From assembly GCA_937872225.1 (NCBI GenBank), contig CALMRZ010000052.1, forward strand, positions 62,001-126,000: a stretch of 64,000 nt of DNA. The letters are read 5' to 3'. The translations under genes and the position numbers were made by a program. The notes below the pieces were generated by a model. It worked only from the letters and a program-made list of their open reading frames with translations, was not told the DNA's origin and did no database searches. Every line of letters begins with the position of its first letter. Positions within the stretch are counted from its first letter, which is position 1. This document shows, piece after piece, positions 1-7,963 of the stretch. Origin of the DNA: an uncultured Spirochaetota bacterium. GTDB taxonomy: Bacteria; Spirochaetota; UBA4802; UBA5550.

Positions 1-1
1 C

Positions 2-490
2 CGTCCCGAGGTCACGTCAAAAGTTATCACCCAACTGCCGGTGAGCAGGAAGGTGACCGTGCTGTACGTCAAGTCCGAGGAGACCGCCATCGGCGGCATA
101 AAGGGGAAATGGGCCTTCGTGCGTGACACCGTCGACATATCGGTCCAGGGATGGGTCTTCGACCATTTCCTGGCCTTCGCCGATAGCTTTTCGCGGCCCG
201 ACCGGTGGAAGATCCGGGAGATCCGCACGGTCCTGGGCGGACGCCTGATCGTGTATAAATGCACGCCGGACGGCACGTTCAGGGTTTCGCAGAACGAAAT
301 GATGTTCAAGAGGGACGGCAATAAACTTCCGGAAAAGGCGACGGGGGAGATACTCCAGCACAAAAACCTCGTCTGGCTCAAGAAGGACAAGCCCGATGAT
401 TACCCGGTTTTCTTCTATTTTACGGACGACGGCAAGCTTTCATTTCCCGATCAGTACAAGGACAAACGGGGAACCATCCTGGTGCGTTGA
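2..490 (+). CDS. SH3-like domain protein, 5' end outside window
   Basis: The frame is open from base 2, so the real start lies upstream and only the C-terminal part is seen. A GTG at 41 could act as a start, but the preceding codons (RPEVTSKVITQLPVSRKVTV) already read like the first strand of a bacterial SH3 fold, so I treat the gene as partial. The segment resembles an SH3b-type module (VLYVKSEETAIGGIKGKWAFV then GWVFDHFL), usually found in exported proteins that bind the cell wall or other proteins. The rest has no recognised motif. The next gene points the opposite way and ends 30 bases on. Confidence 0.6.
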   Translation, partial: RPEVTSKVITQLPVSRKVTVLYVKSEETAIGGIKGKWAFVRDTVDISVQGWVFDHFLAFADSFSRPDRWKIREIRTVLGGRLIVYKCTPDGTFRVSQNEMMFKRDGNKLPEKATGEILQHKNLVWLKKDKPDDYPVFFYFTDDGKLSFPDQYKDKRGTILVR

Positions 491-520
491 CGCACTGGCG
501 CACGGTTTCGATGGGCGCCT

Positions 521-1396
521 TTACTTTTCTGAAGCCGCGGAGCTTTTTTCGGGGCCCGGACCGTTGATGTCATAACCGCCGGGATCGGCGACCACGGGGA
601 GGACCAGGAGACGCGGCAGGGAAAGCCCGCTCTCGTCCCGGTATTGCCTCAGGCCGGTCCCCATGCCCTCGTGGCCGGCCGCCGGCAGCGGCCGGTAGGT
701 GCCGAAGAAGCGGTCCCACCACGAAAGAATAAACCCGAAATTGCTGTTGGTTTCCCGTATCACCGCGGAATGATGGACGCGGTGCATCTCCGGCGTGACG
801 AATACAGAGCGGAGGATCCCGTCGGCGCCGGCCGGGAGGCGCACGTTGCCGTGGTCAAACATCAGCATGCCGTTCAGGGCTATCTCGTACACGGCCACCG
901 CAAGGGGATCGGGACCAATCACCGCAACCGCCGAAAGCCTGGCCATGAAGGAAATGATGATCTCGACCGGGTGATAGCGCAGGCCGGTAGTGACGTCGAC
1001 ATCAAGGTCGGCGTGGTGCACCAGGTGAAGCCTCCAGAGCGGCGGCAGGACATGGTACATGACGTGCTGGAGATACACCGACAGGTCCAGGAGGACCAGG
1101 GCGATGACGAACTCCAGCCATGACGGCCCGTTGAAGCCGTTGAGAAGGCCCCAGCCCCTGGCGCCGGCCGCGACGGCCAGGGCCACGGGCATCACCGGGA
1201 AAATCACGCGGACGAGGATCGTATTGATGAAAACGATCACCAAATTGGAGAACCATCGGCCGGCCCTTCCTGTGGCGAGGGCCCGCCGGGGAGCGGCAAT
1301 CTCCCATACCGCCATTGCGGCAAAGAGTATGATAAAAACCGTCATGCGCACGGCCGCTTCGCTAAACTGAAATAGAGACATCAGCTGTTCCGTCAT
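521..1396 (-). CDS. Sterol desaturase / fatty acid hydroxylase family membrane protein
   Basis: This is a 291-residue integral membrane di-iron enzyme. The family's histidine clusters are all present: HxxxH at 111-115, HxxHH at 124-128, and HRVHH at 205-209. Hydrophobic segments lie near residues 17-35, 50-78 and 95-112, which fits catalysis at the membrane face. Relatives hydroxylate or desaturate sterols, carotenoids or the acyl chains of sphingolipids; the substrate cannot be read from the sequence. It lies 24 bases downstream of a polyprenyl synthase gene on the same strand, so the two are probably co-transcribed, which suggests an isoprenoid-derived substrate. The last 20 residues are polar and of low complexity. 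Confidence 0.85.
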   Translation of the reverse strand: MTEQLMSLFQFSEAAVRMTVFIILFAAMAVWEIAAPRRALATGRAGRWFSNLVIVFINTILVRVIFPVMPVALAVAAGARGWGLLNGFNGPSWLEFVIALVLLDLSVYLQHVMYHVLPPLWRLHLVHHADLDVDVTTGLRYHPVEIIISFMARLSAVAVIGPDPLAVAVYEIALNGMLMFDHGNVRLPAGADGILRSVFVTPEMHRVHHSAVIRETNSNFGFILSWWDRFFGTYRPLPAAGHEGMGTGLRQYRDESGLSLPRLLVLPVVADPGGYDINGPGPEKSSAASEK

Positions 1397-1420
1397 CGGG
1401 ATCCTCTTAAAGATATGAAT

Positions 1421-2503
1421 TCAAATTACCGCCACAAGGTCGACAAGGCCGTGCAGGATATCATGGTATTCCGCCGATACGGCAAGGTCGGCAAGGCGCC
1501 ACCGCGACTGCTCCACGAATTCCCAGTGCCGTTCCTTCGCCGAATCAAGGGAACCGCTCCGCTGGATCAGTTTCCGTATGGCGGCAACATCGCGCTTCTG
1601 CTTGTGCTTCTTGGTGAAAAGCGACACGAACAGGTCGAGGTCCTTACCCCGCAGGCTTTCGATGGCGTTGCTCACCAGGAGCGTTATCTTCCCTTCCATG
1701 ATGTCCGAATCGGCCGACTTGCCGGTGGCGTCCTCCTTGCCGAAAACGCCCAGGATATCGTCCCTGATCTGGAACGCCTGGCCCAGGGGGAGCGCGAAGG
1801 CCCTGATGCGCTCCTTTTCCTTCGGCGAATCCTTGCCGGCAAGGGCGTATCCCATGAGCATCGGGTAGTAAATGGTATAATAGGCCGTCTTCATCATGGC
1901 GATCCGCGTCGCGGTCTCCTGCGGCGAATCGATGGCCCGCGAGGCTGAATGGAGGATGTCCAGGGTCTGCCCCCACGCGGTTATCTCCAGGGCCGAGGCG
2001 ACCAGTTTCATGAAACGGTTCTTCAGCCGGGGCGACACGCCGGTGTCCGCCATGATTTCGAGGGCATTGGCGAAGAGCACGTCCCCGAGGATCAGGGCGA
2101 TATCGCCGCCGATCGATTCATTGTGGGAGCGTCCGCCGTAGCATTCCCCGCAGGCAAGGTGAAGGCTTTTTCCGCCGCGGCGCAGAGGCGACCGGTCGAT
2201 GATATCGTCCTGGATGAGGAGAAACGAGTGCATCATCTCCAGGACCGAGGCGGAGCGGACGATATCGTTCCTGTTCCACGCGCTCCCGTAGCCGAAGCAG
2301 GATGCAAGGAGCACCAGGGGCCTCACCCGCTTGCCTTCCCTCAAGCAGTATTCCGACAGGAGAGCGTACATGGCGCGGATTTCCGGGATTTCGGCATCAC
2401 GCATCTTGCTCTTGAAAAAACCTTCCATTGATTCGTCGATCAGCGGAATGTACTGCTTGCTGAAGTCGCGGAACCGGCTTATGGGCGTCAGTGATTGTTT
2501 CAT
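1421..2503 (-). CDS. Polyprenyl (geranylgeranyl-type) diphosphate synthase
   Basis: This 360-residue trans-prenyltransferase condenses isopentenyl diphosphate with allylic diphosphates. The first aspartate-rich motif, DDIID, is at 99-103, followed by RRGG. The second is DDILG at 248-252 followed by FGKEDATGK, the DDxxG variant also common in IdsA-type synthases. The residues before the first Asp motif are Leu-Ile-Gln, and product chain length cannot be called with confidence. The start is an ATG preceded by AT-rich DNA. The fatty-acid-hydroxylase gene follows on the same strand, so a two-gene isoprenoid operon is likely. Confidence 0.88.
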   Translation of the reverse strand: MKQSLTPISRFRDFSKQYIPLIDESMEGFFKSKMRDAEIPEIRAMYALLSEYCLREGKRVRPLVLLASCFGYGSAWNRNDIVRSASVLEMMHSFLLIQDDIIDRSPLRRGGKSLHLACGECYGGRSHNESIGGDIALILGDVLFANALEIMADTGVSPRLKNRFMKLVASALEITAWGQTLDILHSASRAIDSPQETATRIAMMKTAYYTIYYPMLMGYALAGKDSPKEKERIRAFALPLGQAFQIRDDILGVFGKEDATGKSADSDIMEGKITLLVSNAIESLRGKDLDLFVSLFTKKHKQKRDVAAIRKLIQRSGSLDSAKERHWEFVEQSRWRLADLAVSAEYHDILHGLVDLVAVI

Positions 2504-2603
2504 CGGTCGCCATTCTTTTATCCGGAACCGGGCTTTGTCAAGAGGATTTTAAAGGTGGGATATGTTGAAGGCGAGGTCGCGTGACGCCGCCTTCAGCATA
2601 TCA

Positions 2604-4622
2604 TCAAAACGCCGGCGAGTAGAGCACCGCCTGTCCCGGCCGCGGCTGGATCGCAAAGCGGTAGAACCTTCCTTTTTCCCTGGCGGGATTGTACCAGCGC
2701 GCCTCGTAGACGGCCATTCCCTTCGGAGCCTTCGGCTTCTTGCAGATGACGGCGATATCGGCCCCCCCGTCATCGGCGGGGACGCCGCAAACGGCCAGGG
2801 GGCGCCACGCGGACCCGTCATCGCTCACTTCCACGGACACCAGCGGTTCATGGAGACGGATCAATGACGGCGGCACATCGCGCCACCGGAACGTCCAGCA
2901 GGATTCGCCTCCGCTCTTAGACCGGTCTATGAATTCCGGATTTTGCTCGACTGTTCTCATCCCGACAGGCTCGCCGCCGGAGGGATAGTAGCTTTTGGCC
3001 ACCTTGACGACAAAACTCCACGCCGCGGGGAGGGCCCCGCCGCTTCCCTTCGGCAGATCCTCGACCAGGCGGCCCAGGCGCGCGGCCAGGTATCCCGCCG
3101 TTCCCGGTCCGTAGAGGGTGCTCCCCCCCTCGTAATACTGGAGGGAGTATTCATCCTTCGAAGCGCAGTAGCCCCAGTAGCCGTTGGACGTGTCCACGAC
3201 CGTGTACCGATAACTGTCGGGAAGCCCGGCCCTCCGGCCTGCCTCGCGGCACCGTCCGGCAATCTGCCTCCCCGCCTCGGTGGTTACCTCGAAGGGAAGC
3301 GGCAGGAGCACCGTGTCATGCACCTGCAGCGCCTGTATGAACAGGACATGGGGATATTCATCGAGGGGATAGATTTTGTGCTGTATGGCTTTCGCCGCCA
3401 CCCGCTTGGCGCCCTGGCAGTCAGTGCCCGGATTTTTCCGGGGCCATCCGGGGGCGATGCCGGGAAGCCAGTTGAGCGCCTTGACGGGACGGTCGGTGCC
3501 TCCGCCCAGGGTCGCCTCGCCCACGGCGGGCTTTTCGCAGAGGCATTCGTTTTCCAGGCATCGGTCGGCGTACACGTCAATCTCTTCGGCCCGGTACCGA
3601 ATCACGGCGTCGGCAGTGAGGCCCTTTTCCAGCGACATGAATAGCTCCAGCGCCCTGTCGCCGAGCATGGTGCCGATGCGGCGCATCGCCTGGTACCCGA
3701 GCTTTTCCTTTTCTTTGTAATCGGGGGTAATGTCGCCGTGGGTCATATTGGCCAGGGCGTGAACCGGGTCAACGGCCGAGGGATACCGCCGCGCGATGCC
3801 GCGCTCGACCACGCGCTCCGCGAAGGCGGTCACATCGCCGTTATACAGCAGGTCAGTCTGCTTGTTGTCGAGGTTCGGATGCATCGAGAAGCTGGAGAAG
3901 GCGCCGATGGGGGCCCAGGCGCCGTCAGGCTTTCTGCAGTCGACGCGGATCATCCGGAGCTCCGGGTTGACCGCTTCGCGCTCGTCCGGCTTTTTCCCGC
4001 CGAGGGACGAATTCATATGGTAGGCCGGAAGGCTCCGGTTGCGTATGACCCCCCTGACGTCGATGGAGCCCGTGGCTATCTTTGCCGGCCGCCGGTTTTC
4101 ACAGGCGCGGACAACGGCTCCGGCGATCTGTTCCGCCATGAAATTGAGCAGCTTCTCCTCGAAGCCCGGCTCCGGGGATGCCATCCGATCGTAAAAGGCG
4201 TCGCCGAAAAAGTTTCCCTGGGCCGAATGGGTGTGGGTGCCGGCTATCACAAGCCCCCCGGCCTCCACATCGGTCTTTGACGCGATGAGCTCCGCGACGC
4301 GGTGGTGCAGTATCCTCGAGCCGGAAAGGAGGTCGGTCTGGACCAGGGCAACGGGCTTCCCCGACGCCGGCTTGAGATAGATGACTCTGGCATAGAGGCG
4401 CGTGCGGACGCCGATGCTGCGGTCTCCCTGGAGGGAATGTCCCGCCATGGGAAGTCCCGGCGGCGGCGTGATGTCCGCCCGGGCGGCCCCGGCCATCAGC
4501 GCGGACACATCCCTGGCTTTCAGCGGCGCCGGGTTACCGACGGTAATCGTAACCGGCTTCAGCGTCGTGCATCCGATCCCCAAAACCACTACCAGGACAA
4601 GAAGGGGCGTAATCTTCATCAT
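2604..4622 (-). CDS. Neutral/alkaline ceramidase family lipoprotein
   Basis: This 672-residue protein belongs to the neutral (non-lysosomal) ceramidase family, zinc enzymes that cleave the amide bond of ceramide. The N-terminus is a hydrophobic signal ending in a relaxed lipobox (LGIGC, Cys18), so it is probably a lipoprotein. The family start signature RADITPPPG is at about 48-56. The likely zinc ligands are present: HTH at 130-132, His248 in SMHPN, a Glu in PFEVTTEAG and a Tyr in the ...EYSLQYYEGG... region. The nucleophile loop, usually G-D-[VIL]-S-P, reads GDITP with Thr299 in place of Ser. Activity on ceramide is therefore not assured; another amide substrate is possible. Confidence 0.8.
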   Translation of the reverse strand: MMKITPLLVLVVVLGIGCTTLKPVTITVGNPAPLKARDVSALMAGAARADITPPPGLPMAGHSLQGDRSIGVRTRLYARVIYLKPASGKPVALVQTDLLSGSRILHHRVAELIASKTDVEAGGLVIAGTHTHSAQGNFFGDAFYDRMASPEPGFEEKLLNFMAEQIAGAVVRACENRRPAKIATGSIDVRGVIRNRSLPAYHMNSSLGGKKPDEREAVNPELRMIRVDCRKPDGAWAPIGAFSSFSMHPNLDNKQTDLLYNGDVTAFAERVVERGIARRYPSAVDPVHALANMTHGDITPDYKEKEKLGYQAMRRIGTMLGDRALELFMSLEKGLTADAVIRYRAEEIDVYADRCLENECLCEKPAVGEATLGGGTDRPVKALNWLPGIAPGWPRKNPGTDCQGAKRVAAKAIQHKIYPLDEYPHVLFIQALQVHDTVLLPLPFEVTTEAGRQIAGRCREAGRRAGLPDSYRYTVVDTSNGYWGYCASKDEYSLQYYEGGSTLYGPGTAGYLAARLGRLVEDLPKGSGGALPAAWSFVVKVAKSYYPSGGEPVGMRTVEQNPEFIDRSKSGGESCWTFRWRDVPPSLIRLHEPLVSVEVSDDGSAWRPLAVCGVPADDGGADIAVICKKPKAPKGMAVYEARWYNPAREKGRFYRFAIQPRPGQAVLYSPAF

Positions 4623-4792
4623 ATCAATCCATCCATTCTTTCAGTTGAAACTGATTTCTTTATACTTGTTGCACTACTGTCAATCCGACGGATCCCGGTA
4701 TTTCGGGATAAGGAGAAATCTTATTAAAACGCATATATTTCAAGATTTCTCACCCCGGCAAGGAAGGTCCGAATTGACAATTTTCTATTATA

Positions 4793-4825
4793 TAAATAAA
4801 ACTGACATTGTGTCAGATTTATTTA
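4793..4825. promoter_or_regulatory. Long inverted repeat, operator or hairpin
   Basis: The arms TAAATAAA and CTGACA, separated by one unpaired A, are mirrored as TGTCAG, A, TTTATTTA around a TTG centre. This gives 14 paired positions with one A/A mismatch. A TTGACA lies 14 bases to the left. It may be a regulator binding site for the divergent promoters; it lacks the GC-rich stem of a normal terminator. Confidence 0.5.
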
Positions 4826-5056
4826 AGCCATTGTCTCAAACATGCCTTTTTCAATGAAAACACGTTAATTTAATGCCGTTAAATTATAAAGTCAATAATA
4901 ATATCCAATAATATAAAAAATATTTTAATAATCCAAGTCCCCTTAATATAAGGATAGAACCGCCATGATAAAGCGGCACCGAGCATCAAATCGACAGACT
5001 TAACCATGCAATACACGGGTGGACTGCGGGGACAATGTTACACGGACGACACACAA

Positions 5057-5062
5057 TATAAT
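5057..5062 (+). promoter_or_regulatory. Possible -10 box of hisF
   Basis: A perfect TATAAT lies about 80 bases before the hisF start. No good -35 box is found at 16-18 bases upstream, so the call is weak. Confidence 0.35.
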
Positions 5063-5142
5063 GGCCGAAGATGAAAAAATTGATTGATAAAAACATGGCA
5101 TGGATATGCTGACTCCATCAATGATTCCGGAGAACGGTAGCC

Positions 5143-5907
5143 ATGCTGGCCAAGCGTATCATCCCCTGCCTTGACGTGGACAAGGGCCGCGTCGTGAAGG
5201 GCGTTAATTTCGTAAACCTCATCGACGCCGGCGACCCGGTCGAGAACGGAAAATTCTACGACGGCGAAGGGGCGGACGAGCTGGTCTTTCTCGACATCAC
5301 CGCATCGTCGGACCGCCGCGACATCATCCTCGACATGGTGAAAAAGGTCGCGGAGGAGGTGCACATCCCCTTCACCGTCGGCGGCGGGATACGGACCATC
5401 GAAGATGTCCGCATGATACTGGAAAACGGCGCCGACAAGATCTCAATAAACACCGCCGCGGTCAACAATCCCTCCCTCATCACGGAATCGGCGCGCCGCT
5501 TCGGCTCCCAGTGCATCCTGGTGGCCATCGACGCGAAGCGGAACGACCGCAACGGCTGGACCGTCTATCTGAACGGCGGGCGGACCCCCACCGACATTGA
5601 CGCCGTGGCATGGGCCGCGCGGGTGCGGGAGCTGGGGGCCGGCGAGATACTCCTCACCAGCATGGACCGCGACGGCACGAAGATAGGCTACGACATAGAG
5701 CTGACGCGGACCATCGCTGAAAGGGTATCCATCCCCGTCATCGCCTCCGGCGGCGTGGGCACCATCGAGCACATGTACGAGGGCCTCACCATGGGCAGGG
5801 CCGACGCCGTTCTCGCTGCGTCAATCTTTCATTTCAGGGAAATATCGATTGCCGAGGTAAAGCGGGAACTGCAGTCCCGGGGCGTGCCGGTGCGCTACCC
5901 CTTTTAA
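5143..5907 (+). CDS. hisF: Imidazole glycerol phosphate synthase, cyclase subunit HisF
   Basis: HisF is a cytosolic (beta-alpha)8 barrel that, with the glutaminase HisH, turns PRFAR plus ammonia into imidazole glycerol phosphate and AICAR in histidine synthesis. At 254 residues it has the usual length. Both catalytic aspartates are visible: Asp11 in [12 protein letters not shown] and the later Asp in AIDAKRN. The phosphate-binding segments VGGGIRT, DRDGTK and ASGGVGT are intact. The ATG is preceded by GGAG at a suitable distance. No other his gene is in the window, so hisF stands alone between unrelated genes here. Confidence 0.97.
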   Translation: MLAKRIIPCLDVDKGRVVKGVNFVNLIDAGDPVENGKFYDGEGADELVFLDITASSDRRDIILDMVKKVAEEVHIPFTVGGGIRTIEDVRMILENGADKISINTAAVNNPSLITESARRFGSQCILVAIDAKRNDRNGWTVYLNGGRTPTDIDAVAWAARVRELGAGEILLTSMDRDGTKIGYDIELTRTIAERVSIPVIASGGVGTIEHMYEGLTMGRADAVLAASIFHFREISIAEVKRELQSRGVPVRYPF

Positions 5908-5923
5908 CGCGGGCCCCGCGCGG

Positions 5924-6997
5924 CTACCGGGTGAAGAAGTAAATGATGAGGATGATCAGCGCGATGATGGCGGCGATCAGGCCTCCTATGATGACCATGG
6001 TCGCGCGCGACATTCCCTCCGGCTTGTCCTGGGACTCCATGTAGGACATGTCAATGGCGACCCTGATGCCCTCTTCCAGCTCTTCGATCCTGACATAAAT
6101 GCCCTTGGCGACGATGGCGTAGATGGTGTAGCCCCCGTCCGCCCGGTGCTTCATGTGCACGACCCGTCCCGTTATGGGGCGGGCGCCTTCATTGTCAAAG
6201 GCGTTGAAGGCCTGGAGGACATGGACCGCCCTTTCATGACGGTCGGTGATGTTTATCTTAATACGGTCGCCCACGACGAGAAGGCCGATTTCACGGCCGT
6301 TCAGGGGCGACAGGATGAGGCTTCCCCGGAGAAGGAGCCTCACGTCCTTACCTTTCAGCACCTCCCGGTCATCCTCGTCGGGCTCCACCGCGATATCAGG
6401 CTCCGACCCGGCCTTTTCCCTGGCCGCGGGCTGCTCTGTCATCTTCGTGCTCGTCATGGAATGGAGCTCCATATCGACAGAGGTGATCTCCTCGACATCA
6501 ACGATCATGTTCACGCTCTGGAGCCCCATCCTGGTCTGCACCATCTGCTGAAACATGCGGTTGACGTCCATGTCCTTTCTGTCGTTCACCAGCCGCTTCA
6601 GCTCAGACATGAACTGGAGGGTCATGGCGGAATAGAAGGCGTTTTTAAACTGCCGCCCCAGCACGTCGTCATGGTCGTTGTTCTTCAGGAAATCCATGAC
6701 GTCCTTCTCGTAGACCATCCAGTCATTGAATGTTTTCATGTCCTTCAGGCTGAAAGAGCCCGATATGACCGGGTACACGCTGTTCAGAGAAAGGTACTGG
6801 GAATTGACAAAGGCGATAAAGGCGCCGAAGGAGGTCGTCGAGGAAAACCTTCCCTTGATGGCATAGAAGTCTTTCAGCGTGCCCGCAACGATCTGCTTGG
6901 CCCGCTCTTCATCGCCATTGGCGTAGTAGGTCGCTATCTCCAGCTTTCTGGTAAAATCCGACAGGGAATCAGCGGCTGTTTCGAGATTGTCCGGCAT
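5924..6997 (-). CDS. Uncharacterised protein with C-terminal membrane anchor
   Basis: I do not recognise this protein of about 357 residues. The first half is helical and acidic, with no known motif. A charged linker with many Glu/Asp residues follows near the middle. The next region is rich in beta strands (VLKGKDVRLLLRGSLILSP... GDRIKINITDRHERAVHVL) and reads like a small barrel, perhaps PilZ-like but without the RxxxR signature. The last 25 residues are one hydrophobic helix (VIIGGLIAAIIALIILIIYFF), so it is tail-anchored and mostly cytosolic. I chose the ATG at 6997 because GTGGAG precedes it; an upstream TTG at 7012 is less likely. It is co-directional with the receiver gene upstream, about 100 bases apart. 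Confidence 0.7.
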   Translation of the reverse strand: MPDNLETAADSLSDFTRKLEIATYYANGDEERAKQIVAGTLKDFYAIKGRFSSTTSFGAFIAFVNSQYLSLNSVYPVISGSFSLKDMKTFNDWMVYEKDVMDFLKNNDHDDVLGRQFKNAFYSAMTLQFMSELKRLVNDRKDMDVNRMFQQMVQTRMGLQSVNMIVDVEEITSVDMELHSMTSTKMTEQPAAREKAGSEPDIAVEPDEDDREVLKGKDVRLLLRGSLILSPLNGREIGLLVVGDRIKINITDRHERAVHVLQAFNAFDNEGARPITGRVVHMKHRADGGYTIYAIVAKGIYVRIEELEEGIRVAIDMSYMESQDKPEGMSRATMVIIGGLIAAIIALIILIIYFFTR

Positions 6998-7096
6998 GGC
7001 ATCTCCACTCAATAGGGATGAATATCTCCCGCCGCCATGAACGTTCCGGCGACATCCTTCATGTAAGCGGACATGGGGTATTTTTACAAGAATTTT

Positions 7097-7555
7097 TTAT
7101 TCCGGATTTGCAAGCCGGTATTTCTGAAGCACCGTTTTGATCCGCTGCAGCAACACCTTGCGGTCAATCGGCTTAAGGATAAAATCATACACGCCGAGCT
7201 TGATGAGGTCAGCCATGACCCCCTTGGTTGTCTCCTCGCTGATAAAAACCACCGGCGGGCGGACAGGTTTTTTGGCCAGCTCGTGCATTAAAGCGTAACC
7301 GTCCATTACGGGCATGTCAAGGGTTGTGGTTATCAGGTCAAGTTTCCCTTCGATCTTGGCCATTTTATCGAGGGCTTCCTGGCCGTTGGCGGCAGTGGCA
7401 ACGACCATGTAGCGTTCGGATTCAAAAATCTGAACTATCTGTTTTCGTATAAATTCTTTCCCCTCAACAACCATGACCTTATACGGCCTGCCGCCGGGCT
7501 TGATGCCGTCCGGCGTCTTGGTATTCAAGCTTGGGAATTCACCCCTGCCCTTCAT
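7097..7555 (-). CDS. Response-regulator receiver protein lacking the phospho-acceptor Asp
   Basis: A stand-alone CheY-like receiver of about 152 residues with a 25-residue N-terminal tail. The ATG at 7555 follows GGGAGGG, so I prefer it to the longer frame. The lysine of KP (Lys128) and the Ser of FIS (Ser106) are kept. The acidic pair reads EG (31-32) instead of DD, and the acceptor position, four residues before MPVMDG's proline, is Thr78, with an Asp at 80. Normal phosphorylation is therefore doubtful, and it may act as a constitutive or phosphorylation-independent partner. It is divergent from the GHKL-HDOD gene at 7964 and upstream of the anchored unknown at 5924. Confidence 0.85.
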   Translation of the reverse strand: MKGRGEFPSLNTKTPDGIKPGGRPYKVMVVEGKEFIRKQIVQIFESERYMVVATAANGQEALDKMAKIEGKLDLITTTLDMPVMDGYALMHELAKKPVRPPVVFISEETTKGVMADLIKLGVYDFILKPIDRKVLLQRIKTVLQKYRLANPE

Positions 7556-7963
7556 GTGTCCCTCCCTACAAAATACTGCAAACGCGCACCGCATTATTGC
7601 ACATAATCCGACACCCGTGCCAATAGTACACATATACTGACAAATGACAATAATTTTTGCAACATCTAAAAACAGAAAACTGGATTGTCAAGATGAAAAT
7701 ATCCGCAATTACTGCGCCGGATGACCCACTATCCAAAAAAAACAAACAAAATACTTGATTATTTTCACCACTCTAACGATATAATACTTGAATAATTGTT
7801 TTTGCTTGACTATAGACATAACGGGTTCCGACAGTATCGGCACCGGGCCGATCAGCGATCAGCATATAACAACAGACAAAAGGAAATCCGGATTTTGCGC
7901 CGGAAAAAATGATTCCATCCGGGCGGGACTGTCAATTAACCGGTTTTGTGCAAACCGAACACC
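7556..7963. promoter_or_regulatory. AT-rich divergent region with a candidate promoter for the GHKL-HDOD gene
   Basis: About 400 bases between divergent signalling genes. TTGATT at 7755-7760 and TATAAT at 7780-7785, 19 bases apart, form a possible plus-strand promoter about 180 bases ahead of the GHKL-HDOD start. A 62-codon frame inside (7788-7976) has no good start signal and runs into the next gene, so I do not call it. Confidence 0.4.

Larger units (their letters stand above)
4623..5142. other. AT-rich divergent intergenic region between the ceramidase gene and hisF
   Basis: About 520 bases without a convincing gene, far richer in A+T than the flanks. It holds a strong dyad at 4793-4825, a TTGACA at 4774-4779 just before it, and a perfect TATAAT at 5057-5062. 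Promoters for both divergent genes should lie here. Confidence 0.6.

Noticed and set aside
2943-3644. Long plus-strand open frame opposite the ceramidase gene
   Set aside because: It is a shadow of a GC-rich gene: no family match, no ribosome binding site, and the minus strand holds clear ceramidase motifs.
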